DNA of 28,695 bases, taken from positions 1-28,695 of IMG/VR virus record IMGVR_UViG_3300025282_000178. One strand, 5' to 3'. The DNA comes from a virus. Every line of letters starts with the position of its first letter. Within the stretch, counting starts at the first letter, position 1. The translations under genes were made by a program, and so were the position numbers. Shown one piece after another: positions 1 to 6,740 of the stretch. Under the pieces are notes generated by a model. The model made no database searches, had not been told where the DNA came from, and worked only from the letters and a program-made list of their open reading frames with translations.

Positions 1-21
1 ATAGATGCCAGACGAGACTAA
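1..21 (+). CDS. 3' end of an upstream gene (partial)
   Basis: The first 21 bases read in frame as Ile-Asp-Ala-Arg-Arg-Asp followed by TAA. The TAA overlaps the ATG of the next gene (TAATG), the same coupling used at nearly every later junction, so this is probably the end of another late phage gene. Six residues are too few to assign a function. Confidence 0.3.
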   Translation: MDARRD

Positions 22-266
22 TGGATATAGCTCAATTAATAGCAGACTTTGGGTTCCCAATTGTGGCAATGGTTGGTCTTGGTTATTTTGTTTACTTTGT
101 TTGGGTTATGATCACAAGGGTTATAAACCCAACCATTAAAGATATGCACATCACACTTATTAAACTAATAGATCAAATAAGAATGTTAGATAACGATATG
201 ATTAGATTACAACAAAAAGTGAACACAGTTTTACAAATAAAAGAAAACGAAAAGAAAAAGAAATGA
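21..266 (+). CDS. Small membrane protein, holin-like
   Basis: An 81-residue protein with one hydrophobic segment at about residues 8-32, rich in Phe, Val and Gly. A predicted helical, charged region follows, and the tail ends in a Lys run. One N-terminal membrane helix followed by a soluble helix resembles small phage holin-like proteins of the BhlA/UviB type, but no diagnostic motif is visible. It starts inside the stop of the preceding gene and ends in an ATGA overlap with the csgF-like gene, so it is translated with the curli-like cassette. It could equally be a small inner-membrane partner of the secretion cassette. The holin assignment is inference from size, topology and nearby spanins. 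Confidence 0.45.
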   Translation: MDIAQLIADFGFPIVAMVGLGYFVYFVWVMITRVINPTIKDMHITLIKLIDQIRMLDNDMIRLQQKVNTVLQIKENEKKKK

Positions 267-736
267 AATGGCTACTTTATTATTTGATACTTTTTTTACT
301 AGGTTTTACTGCGACAGCATCTGGAGATGAGATAGTTCAAAGTTTTAAAAGCCCTAGTTTTAGTGGCATTAGTACGTCTTCACATTATTTAACCATAGAT
401 GAGCAAGAAAAGTCTCGGCGAGATGAAATCGCTGAAGATATAGAGAACGCTTTAAAAGAAGCGGAGCGAGAAGCAGATAACACGACTCTTGCTAAATTTT
501 TAAGAAATCTTGAAAGCAGAGTATACAGTCAGCTTTCAAGAGACATAGCAGAGTCTTTATTTGATTCTGATAAAGGTGGAACGGGGGGCAGTATCGTGTT
601 GGAAGGCAGCACTATAAAGTTTGTTAATGACGGAACCAGTATAACGCTTACTGTTATTGATGAAGACGGGACAATAACTGAGATTATTATTCCCGTAGGG
701 ATATTTGGAATATGTTCAGACGACTGTGGAATTTAA
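263..736 (+). CDS. csgF: CsgF-like curli assembly protein
   Basis: A 157-residue protein with an N-terminal signal peptide of about 21 residues. The mature N-terminus carries FKSPSFSG, matching the FRNPNFGG element of Escherichia coli CsgF that inserts into the CsgG barrel. The C-terminal half has the CsgF pattern: a helix (about residues 85-105, LESRVYSQLSRDIAESLF), then a beta-rich part including TSITLTVIDEDGTITEIIIP. In curli systems CsgF sits at the outer face of the CsgG pore and couples secretion to fibre nucleation. At 157 residues it is slightly longer than E. coli CsgF (about 138), mostly through extra charged residues in the linker. The start forms ATGA with the preceding stop, and the end overlaps csgG by 25 bases. 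The assignment rests on residue patterns plus the adjacent csgG. Confidence 0.85.
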   Translation: MKWLLYYLILFLLGFTATASGDEIVQSFKSPSFSGISTSSHYLTIDEQEKSRRDEIAEDIENALKEAEREADNTTLAKFLRNLESRVYSQLSRDIAESLFDSDKGGTGGSIVLEGSTIKFVNDGTSITLTVIDEDGTITEIIIPVGIFGICSDDCGI

Positions 737-1542
737 GCCTACTGGCTTTATTGCCTTTTATCCTATCAGGATGTGCTAGTTTTGCCCCGGTGGGACACTC
801 AGGATGTGCTGATATTCTTGAGTGTGTTGAAGAACCAGAGGTTGTTAGACCCACACAAAAAAAATTAATAGAGCTAAGACCACCTAATCAACAAGCTGTG
901 GTCGCTGTTTATAATTTTATGGATTTAACTGGGCAACGTAAAAGTTCACAAAAAATGGCTTTATTCAGTACCGCAGTTACCCAAGGAGCTGACAACTATC
1001 TTATAGATGCCCTTAGAAGTGCAGGAAATGGCACATGGTTTGTTGTTGTAGAACGATCTGCACTAGATGCTTTAACCAGAGAACGACAGCTTATAAAGCA
1101 AACCAGACAGACCTATGATGGCGAGAATGGAAATACACTAAAGCCTTTATTGTTTGCTGGAATACTAATAGAGGGTGGAATTGTTCAATACGACACCAAT
1201 ATTGGTACTGGCGGGAATGGGGCTAGATACTTGGGTATAGGCTCTAGTAACCAATGGAGAAAAGATGAAATTACTGTTTCTTTAAGAGCTATTCTTGTTC
1301 AAACAGGAGAGGTAATGATAAATTGTATGACAAGCAAGACTGTGCTGAGTGCGGGCGTGAGCCGAGACGTGTTTCGTTTTGTTGAAATGGGCACTGAACT
1401 TGTAGAAGTTGAAACAGGCTACACAGAAAATGAAGCTATAGGTTACGCAACTAGATCAGCAATTGAAGAAGCAGTCTATACCTTAATTATGAAAGGATTA
1501 GAACAACAAATGTGGGATTTTAATTATGAAGAAACTAATTAG
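712..1542 (+). CDS. csgG: CsgG-like outer-membrane curli secretion pore
   Basis: A 276-residue lipoprotein with lipobox L18-S19-G20-C21, so it is likely acylated at Cys21 and placed in the outer membrane. The body follows E. coli CsgG closely: VVAVYNFMDLTGQRK, FSTAVTQGAD, WFVVVERSALDALTRERQ, then GGIVQYDTNIGTGGNGARYLG, ITVSLRAILVQTGEV, SKTVLS, VFRFVEM and YTENEAIGYATRSAIEEAV. CsgG oligomers form the channel that exports unfolded curlin subunits. In the constriction loop the Phe before Ser-Thr-Ala-Val is kept. By my alignment the Tyr and Asn that E. coli has nearby are replaced by Gln and Leu, so the pore lining may differ. The length matches CsgG (277). The gene overlaps csgF by 25 bases and the curlin gene by 17 bases. 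Confidence 0.93.
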   Translation: MFRRLWNLSLLALLPFILSGCASFAPVGHSGCADILECVEEPEVVRPTQKKLIELRPPNQQAVVAVYNFMDLTGQRKSSQKMALFSTAVTQGADNYLIDALRSAGNGTWFVVVERSALDALTRERQLIKQTRQTYDGENGNTLKPLLFAGILIEGGIVQYDTNIGTGGNGARYLGIGSSNQWRKDEITVSLRAILVQTGEVMINCMTSKTVLSAGVSRDVFRFVEMGTELVEVETGYTENEAIGYATRSAIEEAVYTLIMKGLEQQMWDFNYEETN

Positions 1543-2209
1543 TTTTATAGCAATCTTTGCTGTTTCTGCAAGCTATGCTGGCAATAACGATATTTACATA
1601 ACCCAATCAGGAACTGGGCTGACAATGAACGTAGATCAGATTGGTGATACCAACAAGGTGGGTACGTCACAAGCAAGGGCTACCTTTACGGGTACCTCAA
1701 TGACCGTGGACATCGATCAAGTGGGCGATAGCAATACAATGGCAGCTTCAGTGGCTCAAGGTAATAGCACCTCATTCACAGCAACACACACTGGAGATAG
1801 TAATACAACTACCCTAGCTTTAGGAGCGACAGGCGATGTTGCCAATACAGATTTTGATTATGCTGCAACAGGTGATTCTAATGTTTTAACAATGACTCAA
1901 GGCGCAGCAGCCACAGCAACCGCAGGTAATCAGGATATAGTGGTCGCAGGTACTTCAAATAATATTAATGCAACTTGTGAAGTTGTAGGTTGTATAAACA
2001 ATTGGAATGTTGATGGGGATTCAAATGATATTGATACTACACAAACGGGAAACTCAGATCATGCCATAACCGCGATTGTAACTGGTAGCACCAATAATAT
2101 AGACATAGATCAGACCAATAGCACTGGCTCGGTATCTGATGTGGTAGTTATTACATCAACTACAAGCAATGGGACTATAGACATAGACCAATGCACAAGT
2201 GGCTGTTAA
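1526..2209 (+). CDS. Curlin-repeat secreted protein 1 (CsgA/CsgB-like)
   Basis: A 227-residue protein with a Sec signal peptide ending SYA (cleavage after about residue 18). The mature part is repetitive, low in complexity and rich in Asn, Asp, Thr, Ser and Gly. Irregular units carry curlin-type signatures such as MNVDQIGDTNKVG, VDIDQVGDSNTM and IDIDQTNSTG, that is, an alternating strand, I-D-Q, then G-x-x-N. Curlin repeats stack as a beta-solenoid amyloid fibre, and this is the likely substrate of the CsgG/CsgF pore. It has two Cys pairs (CEVVGC in the middle and CTSGC at the end), unlike the Cys-free E. coli CsgA, so disulfides or a capped fibre end are possible. The gene overlaps csgG by 17 bases and the FecR gene by 19. 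A tail-fibre origin is less likely given the signal peptide. Confidence 0.8.
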   Translation: MKKLISFIAIFAVSASYAGNNDIYITQSGTGLTMNVDQIGDTNKVGTSQARATFTGTSMTVDIDQVGDSNTMAASVAQGNSTSFTATHTGDSNTTTLALGATGDVANTDFDYAATGDSNVLTMTQGAAATATAGNQDIVVAGTSNNINATCEVVGCINNWNVDGDSNDIDTTQTGNSDHAITAIVTGSTNNIDIDQTNSTGSVSDVVVITSTTSNGTIDIDQCTSGC

Positions 2210-3291
2210 TCGCTTTAATTTTTTCATTAAACTCTTATGCAGAGATAGGTGAAATATCGGAATTAAGAGGAAATGGAGAAGTTCTACGAAAAGATCAAGC
2301 AGATAAACTACTTGCCAAGACTGCTCTTGGTATTTTCAGCTATGATGATGTGCGCACTGGTAATGGTCGTATTGGCATTACATTTCTTGATTCTACTATT
2401 ATTCGTCTTACTGAGCATAGCAAGATTATTATTGATGAGTATATCTATGATCCTGATCCAAGCAAAAGCAGAATGGCGCTCAAAATGGCAGGCGGAACAG
2501 CCAGATTTATTACTGGTGCGTTGGGAAAAATAGATAAAGAGAACATTTCCATTGAGACACCCAGTGCCTCGATTTTTATTAGGGGCACAGATTTTACAAC
2601 CACAGTTGATGAACTAGGAAGAAGCCTAGTTATATTACTGCCTAGCCCTGACGGCAGTAGCTCTGGTGAAATTACAGTAGAAACATTAGCGGGCATTGAA
2701 GTATTAAACCAACCGTTTCAAGCCACCATGGTCAGTATGTCGGAAAGCCCGCCTACTAAACCAGTTACCTTGTCTAATATGACTTTGGGTTTTATAGATA
2801 ATCTTTTAATAGTGACCCCTCCCGATGAGGTACAACAAGCGGTAGACGAACAATCACAAAGCTCAAGCAATGTACTCGATGCCGATTTCTTAGAAGAAAA
2901 CGATTTAGATGATGACAGTGATTTATCTAAAGACGAGTTGCAAGAGGAGATCACCAGACTGGATATAGACTTATTGGCAGTAGACTTTTTGCAAGACCTG
3001 CTAGAAATGATTGAAACAGTCGCCGCAGGCGGTAAAGATGACGGCGATGCAGGAGAGTTAGATGGGGTAAAAATAGAAGGCATTATCCCCGGCTTTGACC
3101 CAAATGCTCAAGTTTATACTTTTGTAGAAGGTGAAATACTTACTTTATTTAGGCAGGTAGAAAACACAATTGATTTAGAATTAGATAAGTCAGGCGGATA
3201 TAATATAGAAATTCTTTCTGCTGGAAAACAAATTAGCATTAGAACAAATGGGGGCGGTGAAAATGAGATTATTATTAATCAGTCTGATTAG
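2191..3291 (+). CDS. Periplasmic or secreted FecR-domain protein
   Basis: A 366-residue protein with a signal peptide ending SYA and no further membrane segment. Residues of about 50-165 form a FecR domain (PF04773-type): SYDDVRTGNGRIGITFLDST, a GGTARFITGA segment and the characteristic ETPSASIFIRGTDF. A very acidic linker follows (about 225-255, LDADFLEENDLDDDSDLSKD). The C-terminus IRTNGGGENEIIINQSD resembles a curlin repeat, so the protein may dock onto or cap the fibre made by its neighbours. There is no FecI sigma factor or TonB receptor nearby, so classical iron signalling is unlikely. FecR proteins also occur beside CHASE2 cyclases in bacteria, as recalled from general knowledge, which fits the cyclase two genes downstream. 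The ATG start lies inside the curlin 1 gene and has a weak ribosome site, so coupled translation is likely. Confidence 0.85.
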   Translation: MHKWLLIALIFSLNSYAEIGEISELRGNGEVLRKDQADKLLAKTALGIFSYDDVRTGNGRIGITFLDSTIIRLTEHSKIIIDEYIYDPDPSKSRMALKMAGGTARFITGALGKIDKENISIETPSASIFIRGTDFTTTVDELGRSLVILLPSPDGSSSGEITVETLAGIEVLNQPFQATMVSMSESPPTKPVTLSNMTLGFIDNLLIVTPPDEVQQAVDEQSQSSSNVLDADFLEENDLDDDSDLSKDELQEEITRLDIDLLAVDFLQDLLEMIETVAAGGKDDGDAGELDGVKIEGIIPGFDPNAQVYTFVEGEILTLFRQVENTIDLELDKSGGYNIEILSAGKQISIRTNGGGENEIIINQSD

Positions 3292-3967
3292 CTTGAATCT
3301 CTACGCGGGTGATAACAATGTTGAGATAAGAACGAAAGGCAGTTCTTCGCTTATACATATTGACCAAATTGGCTCAGGAAATACGGCTAGGGTTTGGTGT
3401 GGTTTATCTGAAGGCACTTACACTACCCATAATTGTAGTAATGCAGAAATAGATATAGATCAAAATGGCACAGGGAACACTGCTAGAGCCTATAGCCAAG
3501 TGGCTAATCACACAGGTAACGAGTATAAAATAGATCAAGATGGTAACGATAACTTCGGATACATTGATGCTGACGATGATTCAAATGATATGGATATTAT
3601 ACAAAACGGCAACGATAATGATGCCGAAATCTATATGCAAGGGGACGATAATGTTTATAAGATCACCCAAACAGGCGATGATAAAGAAGGCGAGATAAGG
3701 GCTTTTGGTGACGATTCAGAGTTTACTATAACCCAATCAGGGACAGGCGAACACTATGCCAAGATTTATGCCAGTGGTTCAGCAGATAATAACGATGCGA
3801 CCATAACTCAAACAGGTAGTGGAGATCACTATATGAAGCTAAACTTCTATACCGATGATTATAATGTGGATGCCACACAATCTGGTGCTACTAACAAAAG
3901 CATTACTGTTAATTATAATTGTTCCACAAACTGTAATAAAACTGTAACTATCAATCAAGGTGACTAG
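3263..3967 (+). CDS. Curlin-repeat secreted protein 2 (CsgA/CsgB-like)
   Basis: The start at 3263 is preferred over 3248 because the GGGGGCGGTGA stretch immediately upstream gives a ribosome site and the protein then opens with a proper signal peptide (MRLLLISLISLNLYA). The 234-residue product has at least seven irregular curlin-like units, for example IHIDQIGSGNTA, IDIDQNGTGNTA, YKIDQDGNDN, YKITQTGDD, FTITQSGTGEH and ATITQTGSGDH. These keep the I-x-Q-x-G-x-x-N/H ladder expected of an amyloid beta-solenoid. It is strongly acidic and has two Cys pairs (WCG with HNC, and NCSTNC near the end). It is a diverged partner of curlin-repeat protein 1, so the pair could play major-subunit and nucleator roles like CsgA and CsgB. 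Which is which cannot be told. It overlaps the FecR gene by 29 bases and the cyclase gene by 8. Confidence 0.8.
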   Translation: MRLLLISLISLNLYAGDNNVEIRTKGSSSLIHIDQIGSGNTARVWCGLSEGTYTTHNCSNAEIDIDQNGTGNTARAYSQVANHTGNEYKIDQDGNDNFGYIDADDDSNDMDIIQNGNDNDAEIYMQGDDNVYKITQTGDDKEGEIRAFGDDSEFTITQSGTGEHYAKIYASGSADNNDATITQTGSGDHYMKLNFYTDDYNVDATQSGATNKSITVNYNCSTNCNKTVTINQGD

Positions 3968-5738
3968 ATTTTTCCAGTTGTTCGTTATTATTGTCTTATT
4001 GGGTGTACCTTTGGTACAGCAATGGACACCGCTTCAAATATTAAAACTCAAGACCTTTGATACGTTTGTTACAGAACAAAAGCCTTCTGGTTATTTTTCA
4101 ATCCTTAATATTACTGAAGAAAATGTTGAGGTAGAAGGCGGTTATCCGTTTCCCAGAAAACGATTAGCTGAGATACAGGATGACCTTGTAGCACAAGGGG
4201 CATTAGGGGTCGGTTGGGTTATTAGCTTTCCGCAGAAGGATCGTCTTGGTGGCGATGTGGAGTTTGCCAAGAGTCTTGCGTCTGCGCCTAGTGTGGTCGC
4301 AACTTTTGAAAACGATAACGGCACTTATCCAATGACCACAGGTACAGTTATTTTGGGCAAGGATCATGGTGGGTTTAAGGCTAAAGGTGTGGTACAAAAT
4401 ATCCCCTTACTTCGTGAATCGGCTTACGAGGGCATAGCAGTAGCTCCCACAGAAGTTGACCAATTAGTTAGGCGTATGCCATTATTACTAAGAACCCCTG
4501 ACGGATGGGTTTCTGCCTACGGCACAGAGGTTCTAAAAGTTTTAACTGGTGCGGACACCTACCTAATAAAAACTTCAGAAGCAGGTATACAAGAGATTAG
4601 AGTTAAGGGATTGCCGCCAGTTAAGACCGATACCTTGGGCAGAAAATGGATCAGTTGGGTCAACACACCTGAATTTTCTCTAACAGAGATTAAAAGCACA
4701 GAGCTTATTAAAAATCGTTTTGTGTTTGTCGGTGTCACAGCAAAAGGGGTTATGCCTCAAATAGCAACGCCTGCGGGTCTTTTAGAACCACACAAAATAC
4801 AAACAGCGTTGTCTGAAAGCATTTTAATAGAAGACAGCCCATTAATTCCTGATTATGCTTTGCTCGCTGAGTTAGGTATATATCTATCGACAACGGTTCT
4901 GGTTTGGTTTTTTCTAAACTTCTTTGGTGTCACATGGGGTTTGGTATTCTTTTTGCTTACAAACGCTCTAATCGCATATTTGGGCGTTTATTTTATCCAG
5001 TCTAATTTATTAATCGATGTTACTTGGTCGTTAATAGCTGGTTTTATTACAGGGTCTATTGCGTTTTACTTGAATTTTAGAGAGCAGTACAAGCTCAGAC
5101 AGCAGATTAAAAAGCAATTTGAACATTATCTTGATCCTAGACAAGTTAAAAAATTACAAGATAACCCAGAGCTGCTTAAATTAGGTGGCGAAAAAAGATA
5201 CGCAACCTATTTGTTTACCGATGTTAGAGGGTTTACCTCTATGTCTGAGTCGTTACCGCCAGAAGATGTCACCTACATTATGAATAGAGCTTTGACAGCA
5301 CAACAAGAATCGGTACAAAAATACGAAGGTATGGTTGATAAATACATAGGCGATGCAATGATGGCAATATTTAATGCGCCTTTAGACCAGCCTGCCCATG
5401 AAAACTTAGCAATTGACTGTGCATTAGACATTATGAAAAACATGGAAGAGCTAAACAAAGAGCTTAAAGGTAAAGACTTACCACCAGTAGCCATAGGTAT
5501 TGGCATTAATTCAGGTGAGGCAGTAATTGGTAATATGGGTAGTGATAGTCGGTTTGACTATACAGCTATTGGCGATGCGGTAAACACGGCAGCACGACTT
5601 GAATCGGCAACTAAAGAGGTGGGTGTTGATCTTCTTATAGGAGAAAGCACTGCTCAATTTACAAAATTTAAGTTAAACTTAATATCAACAATTAAAGTTA
5701 AAGGCAAGGCTGATGCCTTGGACGTATATACAGTATAG
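3960..5738 (+). CDS. CHASE2-domain class III adenylate cyclase
   Basis: A 592-residue membrane protein. It has an N-terminal membrane helix (about 4-20), a periplasmic CHASE2 sensor region (about 28-290; F-D-T-F near its start, PFPRKRLAEI, and FVFVGVTAKG near its end), three closely spaced helices (about 297-372) and a cytosolic class III cyclase domain (about 405-592). The catalytic set is complete: metal-binding Asp421 (FTDVRGF) and Asp465 (KYIGDAM), purine-selecting Lys461 with Thr535 (DYTAIGD), and transition-state Asn542 and Arg546 (VNTAAR). Lys plus Thr is the class IIIb adenylate-cyclase pattern. It should make cAMP in the host cytosol in response to a periplasmic cue. The start is GTG, read through coupling with the curlin 2 stop. 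It ends the curli-like cassette, 7 bases before the next membrane protein. Confidence 0.93.
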   Translation: MTRFFQLFVIIVLLGVPLVQQWTPLQILKLKTFDTFVTEQKPSGYFSILNITEENVEVEGGYPFPRKRLAEIQDDLVAQGALGVGWVISFPQKDRLGGDVEFAKSLASAPSVVATFENDNGTYPMTTGTVILGKDHGGFKAKGVVQNIPLLRESAYEGIAVAPTEVDQLVRRMPLLLRTPDGWVSAYGTEVLKVLTGADTYLIKTSEAGIQEIRVKGLPPVKTDTLGRKWISWVNTPEFSLTEIKSTELIKNRFVFVGVTAKGVMPQIATPAGLLEPHKIQTALSESILIEDSPLIPDYALLAELGIYLSTTVLVWFFLNFFGVTWGLVFFLLTNALIAYLGVYFIQSNLLIDVTWSLIAGFITGSIAFYLNFREQYKLRQQIKKQFEHYLDPRQVKKLQDNPELLKLGGEKRYATYLFTDVRGFTSMSESLPPEDVTYIMNRALTAQQESVQKYEGMVDKYIGDAMMAIFNAPLDQPAHENLAIDCALDIMKNMEELNKELKGKDLPPVAIGIGINSGEAVIGNMGSDSRFDYTAIGDAVNTAARLESATKEVGVDLLIGESTAQFTKFKLNLISTIKVKGKADALDVYTV

Positions 5739-5745
5739 GTGAATT

Positions 5746-6141
5746 ATGAGTGATGAGCATTATCCAACCGGCAGATTTGGCGGCGACATGGATCGCAATG
5801 AAGTCGAAATGGACCTTAGTAAGTTCATGGCGATGGTGCAAGAAATTGGTGCACTTAAAGACAAGATCAGGGACTTAGAAGATGTTAATAACAACAACCC
5901 TTATCAAAAGATTATCTTTGTGGCTCAAGCTGTTGATAGCTGGAGAATCTTTCCTAGAGCCTTTTTGTCTATTTATATGTACTTGCTCTATTACACAACC
6001 TTTTGGTTTATGGATTTACCAGAACCTAGTTTTGAACAATCGGGTTTAATATCTATTGTTGTTGGTGCAGGTGCAGCATGGTTTGGATTATATGCAGGAA
6101 CATCAGGAAGCTCAAAGAGCTTTAAGGGTGAAAAAGAATAA
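5746..6141 (+). CDS. Two-helix membrane protein, holin candidate
   Basis: A 131-residue protein. The N-terminal half is soluble with a heptad-like stretch (DLSKFMAMVQEIGALKDKIRDLE). Two membrane helices follow: FPRAFLSIYMYLLYYTTFWF (about 73-92) and a Gly-rich second helix, ISIVVGAGAAWFGLYAG (about 102-118). Membrane proteins of this design, with an Arg-Ile-Phe-Pro-Arg entry and an AGAAWFGLY exit, are common next to spanins in marine phages as I recall, and are usually considered holin-like. Position supports this: the two spanin genes follow within 600 bases. It is a better holin candidate than the gene at 21, but a second membrane protein of other function remains possible. A ribosome site (AGGTGA) lies just upstream. 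Confidence 0.5.
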   Translation: MSDEHYPTGRFGGDMDRNEVEMDLSKFMAMVQEIGALKDKIRDLEDVNNNNPYQKIIFVAQAVDSWRIFPRAFLSIYMYLLYYTTFWFMDLPEPSFEQSGLISIVVGAGAAWFGLYAGTSGSSKSFKGEKE

Positions 6142-6153
6142 ACGGAGAATAAT

Positions 6154-6321
6154 ATGGCTATTGGTTTAAGTAATTGGTTTAAGAAAACTTTTCTTGGTTA
6201 TGAAGAGAAAAGGGTTCGTTCCAGAGATGAAGATGGCAAATATGTGGGTGATGATAAATCAACGCCTAATATTAATGAAGCCTACACAACTGTAAACGTC
6301 AAAATAAAAAAAGATAAATGA
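6154..6321 (+). CDS. Small conserved-looking protein, 55 residues
   Basis: A short gene with a good ribosome site (GGAG at 6144-6147) and ATG at 6154. It encodes a 55-residue basic protein beginning MAIGLSNWFKKTFLGYEEKR and ending in a Lys-rich tail. The middle holds RDEDGKYVGDDKSTPNINEA. Its TGA overlaps the ATG of the i-spanin gene (ATGA), so it is translationally linked to the lysis genes. An amphipathic N-terminal stretch (LSNWFKKTFLG) could touch the membrane. I recognise no family. Its job in lysis is inferred only from position. Confidence 0.65.
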   Translation: MAIGLSNWFKKTFLGYEEKRVRSRDEDGKYVGDDKSTPNINEAYTTVNVKIKKDK

Positions 6322-6740
6322 AGCTGGCTCTAGTTTTAGGGGGACTTTTATTTGTCTCCGTTTCTATTAATGCGATTGTGTTCACTAAATTGGACAAAGC
6401 AAAAATAGAACTACAAACCGCTATCAGTAATCAAGCGGTACTTGAAAGAACTATTCAAGAGCAAAACGAACAGATTGTAAAAGCGCTTGAATCGGCTAAA
6501 AAAACTCAAGCTCAAATTCAAAACTTGAACTCCCAGTATTCTGCAAGCCAAGCGCAAGTTACTAATTTAAGAAATAAGTTTGCTAAACACAATCTTGAAG
6601 GTATGGCGCTCGCTAAACCAACCTTGTTACAAGGCAAAGTTAATAAGGCTTCGGCGAGAGTAATTGCAAATCTAACCACAATAACCAATCCAGACCAATT
6701 CAATGAAAAAGCTGCTGATAATACCATTACTACTAATTAA
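6318..6740 (+). CDS. i-spanin (Rz-like inner-membrane lysis protein)
   Basis: A 140-residue protein with one N-terminal membrane helix (about residues 3-22) and a long periplasmic coiled coil (about 25-85, with many Gln/Lys/Glu heptads). A conserved patch LRNKFAKHNLEGMALAKP follows, then VNKASARVIANLTTIT. This patch is typical of Rz-like spanins in marine and T4-like phages, as recalled. The i-spanin spans the periplasm and binds the outer-membrane o-spanin to disrupt the outer membrane at the end of infection. The o-spanin gene starts inside its 3' end, the usual nested arrangement. Its presence shows the host is Gram-negative. Confidence 0.75.
   Translation: MKLALVLGGLLFVSVSINAIVFTKLDKAKIELQTAISNQAVLERTIQEQNEQIVKALESAKKTQAQIQNLNSQYSASQAQVTNLRNKFAKHNLEGMALAKPTLLQGKVNKASARVIANLTTITNPDQFNEKAADNTITTN

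Noticed and set aside
2718-3083. Leftward 121-residue open frame
   Set aside because: It is antisense to the FecR gene, Ser-rich because of the acidic linker on the other strand, and has no ribosome site.
2191-3291. FecR as iron-uptake signalling
   Set aside because: No FecI-type sigma factor, no TonB receptor and no single membrane helix; it is a secreted protein with an acidic linker.
1526-3967. Repeat proteins read as phage tail fibres
   Set aside because: Both have Sec signal peptides and lie in overlap with csgG, csgF and FecR genes. Tail fibres do not use signal peptides, so curlin-type secreted proteins fit better.
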